From Gammaproteobacteria bacterium (GTDB taxonomy: Bacteria; Pseudomonadota; Gammaproteobacteria; Steroidobacterales; Steroidobacteraceae), in NCBI GenBank assembly GCA_004297335.1, contig SCUD01000152.1, positions 1 to 32,058 on the forward strand: 32,058 bases of DNA. Reading direction: 5' to 3'. Numbering within the stretch: position 1 is the stretch's first letter; every line of letters starts with the position of its first letter. Below, one piece after another: positions 1 to 8,458 of the stretch. The notes beneath the pieces are model-generated. The model saw only the letters and a program-made list of their open reading frames with translations, had not been told where the DNA came from and ran no database searches. The translations under genes were made by a program, and so were the position numbers.

Positions 1-1
1 G

Positions 2-850
2 CCTGGCTGGTTGGTACTGGCCATCGATTGCGCGCTGCTGCCGGCGCTGGCCGGGCTGCTGTTCCACACGGTCGCGCCGGCGCGCCAGCGCCTGTTCTGG
101 TGGACACTGCCGCCGCTCGCGGCATTGGCGATCGCCAATGTCCTGTTTCACCTCGCACTCGCGCGCGGGGCCACGGCCGACGCGCAGTGGGCGCTGCTGC
201 TCGGCATCCATGCACTGGTCTTCCTGTTCGCAATGTACGGCGGGTTGTTCATCCCGGCGTTCACCCGCCGCTGGCTGCAGGAGCGCGGCGAGCCGGCGCG
301 GGCGATCTGGATGCCGCTCGAGTATGCGACGGCGCTCGCCATGCTGGCCTTTGCGGTCGCGGACCTCGGCGCCGCGCCGCCCGGCTGGATGCTGGCCGCG
401 GCGCTGGTGGCGGCCGGGATCCACGCCTGGCGCCAGGCGCGCTGGCGGGGCTGGCGCACCGGGTCCGAGCCGCTGCTGTGGAGCATCCATCTGGGCTATG
501 CGTGGTTCATCGTGGCCCTGCTGTTGCGCGCGCTGGCCGAGGTCGTGCCCGCCGTGCCGCGGGAGGCCTGGATCCATGCCTTCACGGTCGGGGCCTACGG
601 CATGCTGAAGATCGGGCTGATGACCCGGGTCGCACTCCGGCACACGGGTCGCCCGCTGCGGGCCTCGCCGGCGATGCAGCTGGCCTTCGGGCTGGTGTTC
701 ATGGCGGCGGTACTCCGCCTGATCTACGCCGTCCAGGCTCCCTCGGCCGGGGTGCTGGCGACCGCCGCGCTGCTCTGGGCGGGGGCCCTGCTGCTGTACC
801 TGGCGGTCCACGGCCGGATGCTGCTGCGCCCGAGCCTGCCGCGCGGCTGA
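2..850 (+). CDS. nnrS: NnrS family membrane protein (5' partial)
   Basis: The frame is open from the left edge in phase with base 2, so the true start lies outside; 282 residues are visible. The protein is strongly hydrophobic with about seven membrane segments. Near the C-terminus a stretch reading HAFTVGAYGMLKIGLM is followed by RHTGRPL, which is characteristic of the NnrS family. NnrS proteins are heme- and copper-containing inner-membrane proteins of denitrifiers, linked to tolerance of nitric oxide stress; their exact reaction is not settled. The nos operon about 10 kb away fits a denitrification setting. The next gene starts 114 bases downstream on the same strand; the gap shows no clear terminator. 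The family call is firm; the function here is inferred from the family. Confidence 0.85.
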   Translation, partial: PGWLVLAIDCALLPALAGLLFHTVAPARQRLFWWTLPPLAALAIANVLFHLALARGATADAQWALLLGIHALVFLFAMYGGLFIPAFTRRWLQERGEPARAIWMPLEYATALAMLAFAVADLGAAPPGWMLAAALVAAGIHAWRQARWRGWRTGSEPLLWSIHLGYAWFIVALLLRALAEVVPAVPREAWIHAFTVGAYGMLKIGLMTRVALRHTGRPLRASPAMQLAFGLVFMAAVLRLIYAVQAPSAGVLATAALLWAGALLLYLAVHGRMLLRPSLPRG

Positions 851-964
851 GAGCCAGGCCGGCCCCGCGCACAGTCGCTTGCCGCGGGCCCGGCGGATCG
901 GGACAATGGTGGTCGCGGGAACCGTGGCCCAGGGATTGGCGCCAGCGCGCCGCTGGAGGATTGA

Positions 965-3715
965 ATGGCTGTACAGGAGTCGCGATCGGTCAGGCGCGTC
1001 CCGACCTACTGCTTCAACTGCGTTGCCGGCCCGGACCTGATGACGGTCAAGGTCGTCGACGGCGTGGCCACCGAGGTCGAGCCGAACTTCGCCGCGGCGG
1101 GCATCCATCCGGCGCATGGGCGCCCCTGCGTCAAGGCCTATGGCCTGGTGCAGAAGACCTACAACCCGCACCGGGTCCTGACGCCGATGAAGCGCACCAA
1201 TCCGCGCAAGGGGCGCCACGAGGATCCGGGCTTCGTGCCGATCTCCTGGGACGAGGCGCTCGACACCGTCGCCGCGAAGCTGCGCGAGATCCGCGCCAAG
1301 GGCCAGCTCGACGAGGTCGGCCTGCCGCGCGTCGCGGCGAGCTTCGGCCACGGCGGCACGCCGGCCCGCTACATGGGGACCTTCCCGGCCTTCCTTTCCG
1401 CCTGGGGGCGGATCGACTACAGCTTCGGCTCCGGCCAGGGCGTCAAGTGCGTGCACTCGGAGCACCTGTACGGCGAGCTGTGGCATCGCGCGTTCACGGT
1501 CGCGGCGGATACGCCGCACTCACGCTACGTGATCTCGATCGGCGCGAATACCGACGTGACCGCCGGGCCGGCCGCGGTGATGCGCCACGCCGATGCCCGC
1601 ATCCGTGGCTACAAGCGGGTGCAGGTCGAGCCGCATCTCTCGGTGACCGGGGCCTGCTCGGCCGAGTGGGTGCCGATCCGGCCGAAGAGCGACCCGGCCT
1701 TCATGTTCGCGCTGATCCACGTGCTGGTCTGCGAGCATCCGCTCGCCGACCTCGATGTGCCGTTCCTGCGCGATCGCACCTCGTCGCCGTACCTGGTCGG
1801 GCCGGACGGGCTGTACCTGCGTGATGCCGCGACCCGCAAGCCGCTGCTGTGGGACGAGAAAGGCGGGCGCGCGGTGGCCTTCGACACGCCGGGCGCGGTG
1901 CCGGCGCTGACTGGCCGCTTTACGGTCAGCGGGGCCATCAGCGTGGACGCCGACGACGAGGTCCACGAGCAGGGCACGGTCGAGGGCACGACCGCGTTCA
2001 CGAAGCTCATCGAGCACATGCGCCGCTATACGCCCGAGTGGGCCGAGGGCATCTGCGACGTGCCGGCGGCGACGATCCGTCGCATCGCCAATGAATATCT
2101 GGCCGCCGCGAGCATCGGCCAGACGATTGAAATCGACGGGCGCACGCTGCCGTATCGCCCGGTCGCGGTCACGCTCGGCAAGTCGGTCAACAACGGCTGG
2201 GGCGCCTACGAGTGCGTGTGGTCGCGCACGCTGCTCGCGGTGCTGGTCGGCGCGCTCGAGGTGCCGGGCGGCACGCTCGGTACGATGGTGCGCATCAACC
2301 GTCCGCACGACGACCGGCTGCGCAGCGTGGAGGTCGGCGAGGACGGTTTCCTCGCGCAGAAGTTCAACCCGACCGACCGCGCGCACTGGGCCGCGCAGCC
2401 GACCGGCCGCAATGTGCACAAGGTGCTGGTGCCGATTGTCGGCGACTCGCCGTGGAGCCAGGCGCTCGGGCCGACGCAACTCGCGTGGATGTTCCAGAAC
2501 GAGCGTCCGGCCGACTTCAACATGCCGGCACCGACGCTGCCGGAGCTGTGGTTCATCTTCCGCTCGAACCCGGCGATCGCGTTCTGGGACACGCATCATC
2601 TGGTCGACACGATTGCGAAGTTTCCGTTCACGGTCGCGTTCGCCTATACGCTCGACGAAACCAACTACATGGCGGACCTGCTGCTGCCCGAGGCCAGCGA
2701 CCTCGAGTCGACGCAGCTGATCCGGATCGGCGGCACCGCCTGCATCGAGCAGTTCTGGAAGACCCGCGGGCTGGCGCTGCGCCAGCCGGTGGTGCCGCCG
2801 CAGGGCGACACGCGCGACTTCACCTGGATCAGCACCGAGATCGCGCGCCGCGCCGGCCTGCTGGACCGCTACGTCGCGGCGCTGAACCGCGGCACCGGTG
2901 GCGTGGCCCCGCTGAAGGGCGAGGGCTATGACTACAGCCTGGATCCGTCGCGCGCGCCCGAGGTCAACGAGATCTGGGACGCGGTATGCAAGGCCGCTAC
3001 AGCGGACCTGAGCAAGGGTCGCGAGGTCCACGACCTCGACTGGTTCCGCGAGCATGGCTTCTGCACGGTGCCGATGTCGCAGCTCGAGTGGTACCTGACG
3101 CCGGTGATGGAGGCGCACGGGCTGCGCTACGAACTGCCCTACCAGGAACGCCTGCTGCGGGTCGGTCGCGAACTGCGCAACCGGCTGCATGAGCACCACA
3201 TGAACTGGTGGGACAAGCAGCTGGCCGAGTACCAGGCGCTGCCCGAGTGGCACGATGCCGCCGGCCACTGGGAGCAGGCGGTGATCAAGTCCGGCGCGAC
3301 GCTCGAGGACTTCCCGCTGTGGCTGCTGGCCAGCAAGAGCATGCAGTACCACGCCAGCGGCAACACCAGCATCGCGCTGATGCGCGAGGTCGCGATGAAC
3401 GTGCGCGGCCACGCCGGCGTGCTGATCAACGCCACGACGGCGCGGCGCTACGGCATCGCCGACGATGACCGCGTCGAAATCCGCTCGCACATCGGCGCGA
3501 CCTACGGCAAGGCCGTGCTGACCCAGGGCATCCGGCCCGACACGATGGTGATCCTCGGGCAGTTCGACCACTGGGCGACACCGTTCGCGAAGGACCTGGG
3601 GCTGCCGAGCCTGAACACGATCGCGCCGATGTCGCTCGACCTGATCGATGCGACTGGTTCCGGCGCCGACCTGGTACGCGTAGCCGTGCGCCGCCTCGCG
3701 GGTGCCGACCAATGA
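965..3715 (+). CDS. Molybdopterin oxidoreductase, PadB-like catalytic subunit
   Basis: A 916-residue protein of the DMSO-reductase (Mo-bisMGD) superfamily. The ATG follows a GGAGGA Shine-Dalgarno at four bases. The N-terminal iron-sulfur region has Cys16 and Cys19 (YCFNC), then Cys55 (GRPC); the cysteine expected four residues after Cys19 is Pro, so the usual four-Cys motif is incomplete. Domains for bis-MGD binding follow, ending in the C-terminal cofactor-binding fold (about residues 780-910). No Tat signal is seen, so a cytoplasmic location is likely. Length, lack of Tat signal and the following FeS and NrfD-type genes resemble PadB of phenylacetyl-CoA:acceptor oxidoreductase, which oxidises phenylacetyl-CoA to phenylglyoxylate. 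The substrate here is inferred; a related thiosulfate, polysulfide or other acyl-CoA oxidoreductase is possible. It overlaps the next gene by four bases (ATGA). Confidence 0.8.
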   Translation: MAVQESRSVRRVPTYCFNCVAGPDLMTVKVVDGVATEVEPNFAAAGIHPAHGRPCVKAYGLVQKTYNPHRVLTPMKRTNPRKGRHEDPGFVPISWDEALDTVAAKLREIRAKGQLDEVGLPRVAASFGHGGTPARYMGTFPAFLSAWGRIDYSFGSGQGVKCVHSEHLYGELWHRAFTVAADTPHSRYVISIGANTDVTAGPAAVMRHADARIRGYKRVQVEPHLSVTGACSAEWVPIRPKSDPAFMFALIHVLVCEHPLADLDVPFLRDRTSSPYLVGPDGLYLRDAATRKPLLWDEKGGRAVAFDTPGAVPALTGRFTVSGAISVDADDEVHEQGTVEGTTAFTKLIEHMRRYTPEWAEGICDVPAATIRRIANEYLAAASIGQTIEIDGRTLPYRPVAVTLGKSVNNGWGAYECVWSRTLLAVLVGALEVPGGTLGTMVRINRPHDDRLRSVEVGEDGFLAQKFNPTDRAHWAAQPTGRNVHKVLVPIVGDSPWSQALGPTQLAWMFQNERPADFNMPAPTLPELWFIFRSNPAIAFWDTHHLVDTIAKFPFTVAFAYTLDETNYMADLLLPEASDLESTQLIRIGGTACIEQFWKTRGLALRQPVVPPQGDTRDFTWISTEIARRAGLLDRYVAALNRGTGGVAPLKGEGYDYSLDPSRAPEVNEIWDAVCKAATADLSKGREVHDLDWFREHGFCTVPMSQLEWYLTPVMEAHGLRYELPYQERLLRVGRELRNRLHEHHMNWWDKQLAEYQALPEWHDAAGHWEQAVIKSGATLEDFPLWLLASKSMQYHASGNTSIALMREVAMNVRGHAGVLINATTARRYGIADDDRVEIRSHIGATYGKAVLTQGIRPDTMVILGQFDHWATPFAKDLGLPSLNTIAPMSLDLIDATGSGADLVRVAVRRLAGADQ

Positions 3716-4359
3716 CCCGCTATGTGATGGCGATCGACCTGCGCCGTTGCGTCGGCTGCCAGACCTGCACGGCCGCCTGCAAGCAGGCCAACGCGACGCC
3801 CCCCGGCGTGCAGTGGCGCCGCGTGCTCGACATCGAGAGCGGCGAATTCCCGGACGTGCACCGGACCTTCGTGCCGGTGGCCTGCATGCACTGCGCGAAC
3901 CCGCCCTGCGAGGACGTCTGTCCAACCACGGCGACCAAGATCCGCGCCGATGGCCTCGTGACCATCGACTACGACCTGTGCATCGGCTGCGCGAACTGCA
4001 TCATGGCCTGCCCGTACGATGCGCGCTCGGTCGTGCACGAGCACAAGTACGCCTATGGCGATGAGCCGATGCCGCCGGAGGCGCTGCGGGCGGACAACAG
4101 CCGCTTGTCGGTGGCGACCAAGTGCACTTTCTGCCAGGACCGCCTCGATGTCGCCGCGGTGACCGGCCAGGTGCCCGGGCGCGACCCGGAGGTCACGCCC
4201 GCCTGCGTGAACTCCTGCATTTCGGGCGCGATGAGCTTTGGCAATATCGAGGATCCGGAGAGCAACGTCAGCCGGCTGCTGAAGCAGACGAAGAGCTACC
4301 GGATGCACGAGGAACTGGGGACCGAGCCCGGCGTGTACTACATATGGGACGAGTCATGA
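3712..4359 (+). CDS. Four-cluster ferredoxin subunit, PadC/DmsB-like
   Basis: A 215-residue electron-transfer subunit. The first cluster motif is Cys13-x2-Cys16-x2-Cys19-x3-Cys23; further Cys groups are CMHCANPPCEDVCP, CIGCANCIMACPYDA and a split CTFC...C..C set, enough for four [4Fe-4S] clusters as in DmsB, NrfC and PadC. It has no signal peptide, matching the untagged catalytic subunit. It would carry electrons between the molybdenum subunit and the membrane subunit encoded next. The start codon overlaps the stop of the upstream gene (ATGA), and its own stop overlaps the start of the downstream gene in the same way, so the three are almost certainly translationally coupled and form one complex. 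Confidence 0.88.
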   Translation: MTRYVMAIDLRRCVGCQTCTAACKQANATPPGVQWRRVLDIESGEFPDVHRTFVPVACMHCANPPCEDVCPTTATKIRADGLVTIDYDLCIGCANCIMACPYDARSVVHEHKYAYGDEPMPPEALRADNSRLSVATKCTFCQDRLDVAAVTGQVPGRDPEVTPACVNSCISGAMSFGNIEDPESNVSRLLKQTKSYRMHEELGTEPGVYYIWDES

Positions 4360-5282
4360 AAACCGCTCCAGCTGGCGGCGTCAATGCGCTCGCGCCGAAA
4401 CGGCAGACGAACTGGGACTGGCGCGCGGCGACGAACTTCATCGCCGGCGGTGCCGGCGGCGGGCTGCTGCTGGCCGCGGCCGCTGCCAGCCTGGGCGGCG
4501 GCGACGTGCGCATCCCCGTGCTGCTCGCGCTCGCGCTGGTGGGACTCGGGCTCACCTGCGTCTGGTTCGAGATCGGCCGGCCCTGGCGCGCGCTCAACGT
4601 GTACCGCCACTTCAAGACCTCGTGGATGACCCGCGAGGCGGCGATCGCGCCGTTCCTGTTCGCGGCCGGCGGTCTCGTGTTGCTGACCGCGCATGTCGCG
4701 CTCGCCGGGCTCGCCGGGCTGCTGGGCGTTGCCTTCCTCTACAGCCAGGCACGCATGCTGCGCGCCGACAAGGGTATCCCCGCCTGGCGGCATCCGCGCT
4801 GCCTGCCGGTCGTCGTCAGCACGGGACTTACCGAGGGTGTCGGCCTGTTCGTCATCCTGCGCTCGTTGACGCTGCCGGAACTCGGCGTCGGCCCGGCGCT
4901 CGCGGCGGACCGTGGCGGCTGGCTGGTGCTGGTCCTGCTGCTGCTGCTCGCCGTGCGGTTGGCACTGTGGCGCGCGTATCTGGGCGGCATCGCCGGGCCG
5001 GGCATTCCGGACGGCACGCGCCGTGCGCTCGCCTCGATCAGCACCGGCTTCGCGGCGGTCGGCCACTGGCTGCCGGCGCTGCTGGCGCTCGCCGCCTGGG
5101 CCGGCGCACCGGCTGCCGAAGCCCTGCTGCTGCTCGCCGGCGCGCTCGCCGTCGCGAGCGGCTGGCACATGAAGTACGCGCTGGTCCGGCGCGCCGCTTT
5201 CACCCCCGGGTTCGACCTCCGCCACCTTCCCGTCCGCGGAAAAGGGGACAGTCCCCTTTTTCCGGCCCCCAGGGAGTCCTGA
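4356..5282 (+). CDS. NrfD/DmsC-type membrane anchor, PadD-like
   Basis: A 308-residue integral membrane protein with about eight hydrophobic segments. It is the expected quinone-interacting anchor of the complex encoded by the two preceding genes. The ATG at 4356 overlaps the upstream stop; an in-frame extension further upstream only shadows the ferredoxin gene. A conserved-looking FEIGRPWRALN stretch follows the second membrane helix. The last 14 or so codons (GKGDSPLF and on) are made by a palindromic repeat inserted at the end of the gene, so the natural C-terminus was probably different. NrfD/DmsC proteins exchange electrons with the quinone pool; the direction here depends on the substrate, which is unknown. 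Confidence 0.82.
   Translation: MKTAPAGGVNALAPKRQTNWDWRAATNFIAGGAGGGLLLAAAAASLGGGDVRIPVLLALALVGLGLTCVWFEIGRPWRALNVYRHFKTSWMTREAAIAPFLFAAGGLVLLTAHVALAGLAGLLGVAFLYSQARMLRADKGIPAWRHPRCLPVVVSTGLTEGVGLFVILRSLTLPELGVGPALAADRGGWLVLVLLLLLAVRLALWRAYLGGIAGPGIPDGTRRALASISTGFAAVGHWLPALLALAAWAGAPAAEALLLLAGALAVASGWHMKYALVRRAAFTPGFDLRHLPVRGKGDSPLFPAPRES
5238..5263. repeat. Palindromic repeat, copy 1 (GGGGACAGTCCCC core)
   Basis: Ten-base perfect arms AAAAGGGGAC and GTCCCCTTTT face each other across one base. A second copy with the same core lies at 11214-11241. This copy falls inside the 3' end of the NrfD-type gene and is translated as GKGDSPLF. The wording resembles dispersed palindromes seen in many high-GC proteobacteria; a link to REP-type elements is an inference. 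Confidence 0.8.
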
Positions 5283-5316
5283 ATGCTATGCAGACATCAA
5301 TGAATGAAGGAAACAC

Positions 5317-7719
5317 ATGAGCGACACAGCGACCATCAACGGCATCTTCCGGACCGCGCACAGCGAGGGGCGGTCCTCGCTGTTCGAGCATGAGGTCTAC
5401 CGGCTGCTCGCCGCGGCCGGCATTGCCTCGACGCCAAGGCACGAGATAGTCGCCGGCGGGGCTGACCCGGCGGACGAACTCCTGGCGTCCTTCGGCGGAA
5501 GCCGGGTGGTTGTGAAGATCGTCTCCAGCGGCATTGCCCACAAGTCGGACGTGGGCGGGGTCGCCATAGTGACCAACCAGCCCGCGGCGGTGCGAGCCGC
5601 CTGCCGGAGCATGCTGGCGGAGCTGCCGGACCGTTATCGTGCCCTGCTGGAGCGCAATCCGCAGTCGGCTCCCGCGGAGTACGGGAAACTCGATGGGGGC
5701 GGCTTGCGGGAGGCAATCGCCCGGGACATTGTCGGGGTGATGATCACGGAGTTCATCGAAGCGGACGCGGGTGCCGCCAGCGAGCTCCTGGTCGGCATCC
5801 GGAACACGCGCGAGTTCGGCATGATCCTCAGTGCCGGGATCGGCGGCGTCGATACCGAGCTCTATGCCGGAAGCGCCCGCCGGGGGCAGGCGGTCGTGTC
5901 GGCCTCGACCGCGCTGACCACTGCCGAGGAATTCCTCGAGCTCTTCAGACCGACGGTTGCCTACCGGAAGATCGCCGGACTGACGCGGGGGCGCGGCCGG
6001 CTGGTGACGGACGAAGCCCTCGTCCGCTGCTTTGGCGCCTTCATCCGCCTCGCGAACGACTGCTCGGCGGGCAACCCCGAGACGGACTTCGTCATCGAGG
6101 AGCTGGAGGTCAACCCCTTCGCGTGCTCGGCCGGCTCGCTCGTCGCGCTGGACGGATTGTGCCGGATCGGCCGGCCGCAGAGCGTCCGCCCGCCGCGGCC
6201 TCAGGCAAAGATCGACCGGCTGCTGCACCCGGATTCGATCGGAATCATCGGTGCATCGGCCACGCGCCTCAACTTCGGCCGGATCACGCTGAAGAACATC
6301 ATCGCATCCGGTTATGACCGGTCGCGGCTGCGCGTCATCAATCCCGACGGCCAGGAGGTCGATGGCGTGAAGTGCGCGCCGGGCCTGGGGGCGCTGGAGC
6401 AGAAGCTGGACCTGCTGATCCTCGCGGTTACCGCCGACGTCGCCTTCGGAATCATCGATGAGGTGATCAAGACCGATGCCGCAGAATCGGTGCTGTTGAT
6501 CCCGGGTGGAATGGGGGAAACCGAGGCGAGCAGGGAGCCTGCCCGGAGGATGCTGGCGACGATCGACGACGCCCGGCGGGCGACCGGCCGCGGACCGGTA
6601 TTCGTCGGTGGGAACTGCCTGGGCATCATCTCGCACCCCGGCAACTTCGATTCCTGGTTCATTCCCGAGGAACGCCTGCCGAGAACCCAGAAGAAGGCAC
6701 GACGCACCTCGGCGCTGATCAGCCAGAGCGGCGCCTTCCTGGTCACGCGGCTCAGCAAGAACGCGTGGCTCGACCCGGCCTACATGGTCGCCGTGGGCAA
6801 CCAGAACGACATCACGCACAGCGACATGGTCGAGAATTTCGTGGATAACCCGAACATCCACGTGATCGGGGCGTACATCGAGGGATTCAAGGACCTTGAC
6901 GGGCTGGCCCTGGCGCGGGCCGTGCGCAAGGCGTCCGTCGCCGGCAAGCAGGTTGTCATCTACAAGGCCGGACAGTCCGCGGCGGGCGGGCGGGCCGCGA
7001 TGGGCCACACGGCCTCGATCGCTGGCGACTACGAGGTATGCCTGTCCGTGCTCACGCAGGCCGGCGCGCTGATCGCGAGCGATGTCAGCGAGTTCAGTGA
7101 CCTGTTCTACATCGCAGACTGCCTGTGCGACAAGGTCGTCGGCGGCAAGCGACTCGCCGGCGTGGCCGGCGCGGGCTACGACACGGTCGCCATCGCCGAC
7201 AGCACCCGGGTGGGCGACTTCTCCATGTCTCTGGCCGAGATCAGTCAGTCGACTCGGGAACGGCTGATAGCGATCCTGGCGGCCAAGAAGCTCGATGCGA
7301 TCATGGAAGTCAGGAACCCGTTCGACATCAACCCGGCGGCGGACGACGAGGCTCACCTGCTCTGCACTGAGGCCATGGCCGGCGATCCGGAGGTCGACTC
7401 CGTAGTCGTCGGACTCGACCCGACTTCGCCCGTGGTCAGGTCACTCAAGCAGAGCGCGCGGCCGGGCTTTGACATTGACAGCCCGGACAGCATCGTCCAG
7501 ACGCTGCCGAAGCTGGTCGCCTCCTGTCCGAAACCCATCATCGGCGTCATCGACGGAGGCCCGCTCTTCGACCCGATGGCCGACAAGCTGATGGAGCAGG
7601 GCGTCTGCATCTTCCGCTCCAGCGAGCGCGCCACGCGGGCGCTCGTCCGCTATACCGAGGCGCGGCTCCGCGCCGCGCGCCTGCGTGGCGAGGCAGTGCC
7701 TGGTGCCGGGCCCGCATAG
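5317..7719 (+). CDS. ADP-forming acyl-CoA synthetase, fused subunits
   Basis: An 800-residue protein of the acetyl-CoA synthetase (ADP-forming) / succinyl-CoA-synthetase superfamily. The ATG follows GAAGGA at five bases. Domain order is swapped relative to many family members: an ATP-grasp domain first (about residues 20-245, with VVVKIVSSGIAHKSDVGG and EELEVNPF), then a CoA-binding Rossmann domain (about 300-420, IGIIGASA), then the ligase domain (about 470-620) with the expected phospho-histidine at His564 in GHTASIAG. The enzymes interconvert acyl-CoA + ADP + Pi and acid + CoA + ATP. It lies 34 bases after the Pad-like genes on the same strand, so it may either charge the acid that feeds the complex or recover ATP from its product; the sequence does not decide. 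An acyltransferase lacking the ATP role is less likely because the His is present. Confidence 0.85.
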   Translation: MSDTATINGIFRTAHSEGRSSLFEHEVYRLLAAAGIASTPRHEIVAGGADPADELLASFGGSRVVVKIVSSGIAHKSDVGGVAIVTNQPAAVRAACRSMLAELPDRYRALLERNPQSAPAEYGKLDGGGLREAIARDIVGVMITEFIEADAGAASELLVGIRNTREFGMILSAGIGGVDTELYAGSARRGQAVVSASTALTTAEEFLELFRPTVAYRKIAGLTRGRGRLVTDEALVRCFGAFIRLANDCSAGNPETDFVIEELEVNPFACSAGSLVALDGLCRIGRPQSVRPPRPQAKIDRLLHPDSIGIIGASATRLNFGRITLKNIIASGYDRSRLRVINPDGQEVDGVKCAPGLGALEQKLDLLILAVTADVAFGIIDEVIKTDAAESVLLIPGGMGETEASREPARRMLATIDDARRATGRGPVFVGGNCLGIISHPGNFDSWFIPEERLPRTQKKARRTSALISQSGAFLVTRLSKNAWLDPAYMVAVGNQNDITHSDMVENFVDNPNIHVIGAYIEGFKDLDGLALARAVRKASVAGKQVVIYKAGQSAAGGRAAMGHTASIAGDYEVCLSVLTQAGALIASDVSEFSDLFYIADCLCDKVVGGKRLAGVAGAGYDTVAIADSTRVGDFSMSLAEISQSTRERLIAILAAKKLDAIMEVRNPFDINPAADDEAHLLCTEAMAGDPEVDSVVVGLDPTSPVVRSLKQSARPGFDIDSPDSIVQTLPKLVASCPKPIIGVIDGGPLFDPMADKLMEQGVCIFRSSERATRALVRYTEARLRAARLRGEAVPGAGPA

Positions 7720-7790
7720 TTTCGGACAGCGGTTTCACCGGCCGCCGTTTGCTGCTGCGGGGCCGGAGCTGCGGGCGCGTGGACCGATCA

Positions 7791-7836
7791 GGTAGGATTC
7801 GCGAGTACGTTCCTACCTGCGGTGTAGTTCAACTAC
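7791..7836. other. Two tandem inverted repeats after the synthetase gene
   Basis: GGTAGGA (7791-7797) pairs with TCCTACC (7811-7817) over a 13-base loop, and GTAGT (7824-7828) pairs with ACTAC (7832-7836). There is no T-run, so a classical terminator is not shown. They sit between the convergent synthetase and hicB genes and may act as a processing or end signal, or be a small mobile-element scar. Confidence 0.4.
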
Positions 7837-7988
7837 TACGCTGACCGGCGCGCGTTCTTTGACACGCGACCGGTCGAGTGTTTAGTCAGACGGCGAGCCT
7901 CAATCGGAGCATCGGCTCGCAAACCGAGGCCCTGTGACACCAGCGCCACGATCAACGTGTTCAGGGAAACTCCGTCCGCGAACAAAGC
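7836..7988 (-). pseudogene. Out-of-frame HicB C-terminal DNA-binding segment
   Basis: In a different minus-strand frame from the HicB reading frame lies GVSLNTLIVALVSQGLG, which is the typical C-terminal DNA-binding helix region of HicB antitoxins. In intact relatives this segment follows the SGRFV-type motif after some 15-20 further residues. Here it directly abuts that motif in another frame, so an internal deletion plus frameshift separated it from its gene. Confidence 0.7.
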
Positions 7989-8211
7989 GCCCACTGACCG
8001 TAGCAAACGGCCCGGGCCCCTTGTCACCAAACTCCTGCGCTACGGCGAGCCAGGACTGCAAGGCATCTCGACCATTCCTGATGGCCTCCTCCGGTGTGGC
8101 ACCGTCTGAGCGGCACCCGGGAAGATCTGGAAAGATAATGGCATAAGCCCCCCCCTCATCCTTCGACAGAGGGCGAATCTCAAACGGATAGTCAATTCTG
8201 GGAGCCTTCAT
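7900..8211 (-). CDS. hicB: HicB-type antitoxin, C-terminus frameshifted
   Basis: The readable frame gives 103 residues. Its N-terminal part (YPFEIRPLSKDEGGAYAIIF then PDLPGCRSDGATPEEA) is a clear HicB fold, the partial RNase-H-like domain that binds and neutralises HicA. After SGRFV the frame departs from the family and ends in unrelated residues, while the family's DNA-binding tail is found in another frame just downstream. The protein may still bind the toxin but should have lost promoter binding. Its start overlaps the hicA stop by four bases, the usual HicAB coupling. A sequencing error could mimic the shift, but the missing 15 or more codons cannot be explained by a single-base error. 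Confidence 0.72.
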   Translation of the reverse strand: MKAPRIDYPFEIRPLSKDEGGAYAIIFPDLPGCRSDGATPEEAIRNGRDALQSWLAVAQEFGDKGPGPFATVSGRFVRGRSFPEHVDRGAGVTGPRFASRCSD

Positions 8212-8447
8212 TCAGCTACTCCGTCTTCCACGAGACGAACGAACTTCTTTACCTGCACGGGCTTGATTGGTCGGCGCGCCGGCACACTGAGCATGGTACC
8301 ATTGGGATGCCTGAAAATCACATGGCTGCCGCCCGGTTGCCGGCATACCAGACCGTACGACCCGGCCACAGATTTCAGACTTTCGATCCGCCAGTCCAGC
8401 GGCTGGCGCGCCGGTTGCGAATGCAAGCCGCGTGACAGATGCGTCAT
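8208..8447 (-). CDS. hicA: HicA-type mRNA interferase
   Basis: A 79-residue protein whose core reads GLVCRQPGGSHVIFRHPNG, with the catalytic histidine at position 42 in the GGSH motif, followed by SVPARRPIKPVQVKKF. HicA is a small double-stranded-RNA-binding-fold toxin that cleaves mRNA. The first 16 or so residues are not family-like, and no good Shine-Dalgarno precedes the ATG; the insertion-sequence relic begins about 12 bases upstream, so the native promoter and perhaps the original start were lost. The toxin core itself looks intact. Confidence 0.75.
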   Translation of the reverse strand: MTHLSRGLHSQPARQPLDWRIESLKSVAGSYGLVCRQPGGSHVIFRHPNGTMLSVPARRPIKPVQVKKFVRLVEDGVAE

Positions 8448-8458
8448 GCGACCGGTGC

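Noticed and set aside
1520-3925. An 801-codon open frame on the minus strand across the molybdenum subunit gene
   Set aside because: It is rich in Arg, Ala and Gly with no family motif, lies antisense to a clear gene, and is the usual artefact of GC-rich codon use. The same holds for long antisense frames at 5200-7356, 15150-17315, 17400-19304 and 25620-28055.
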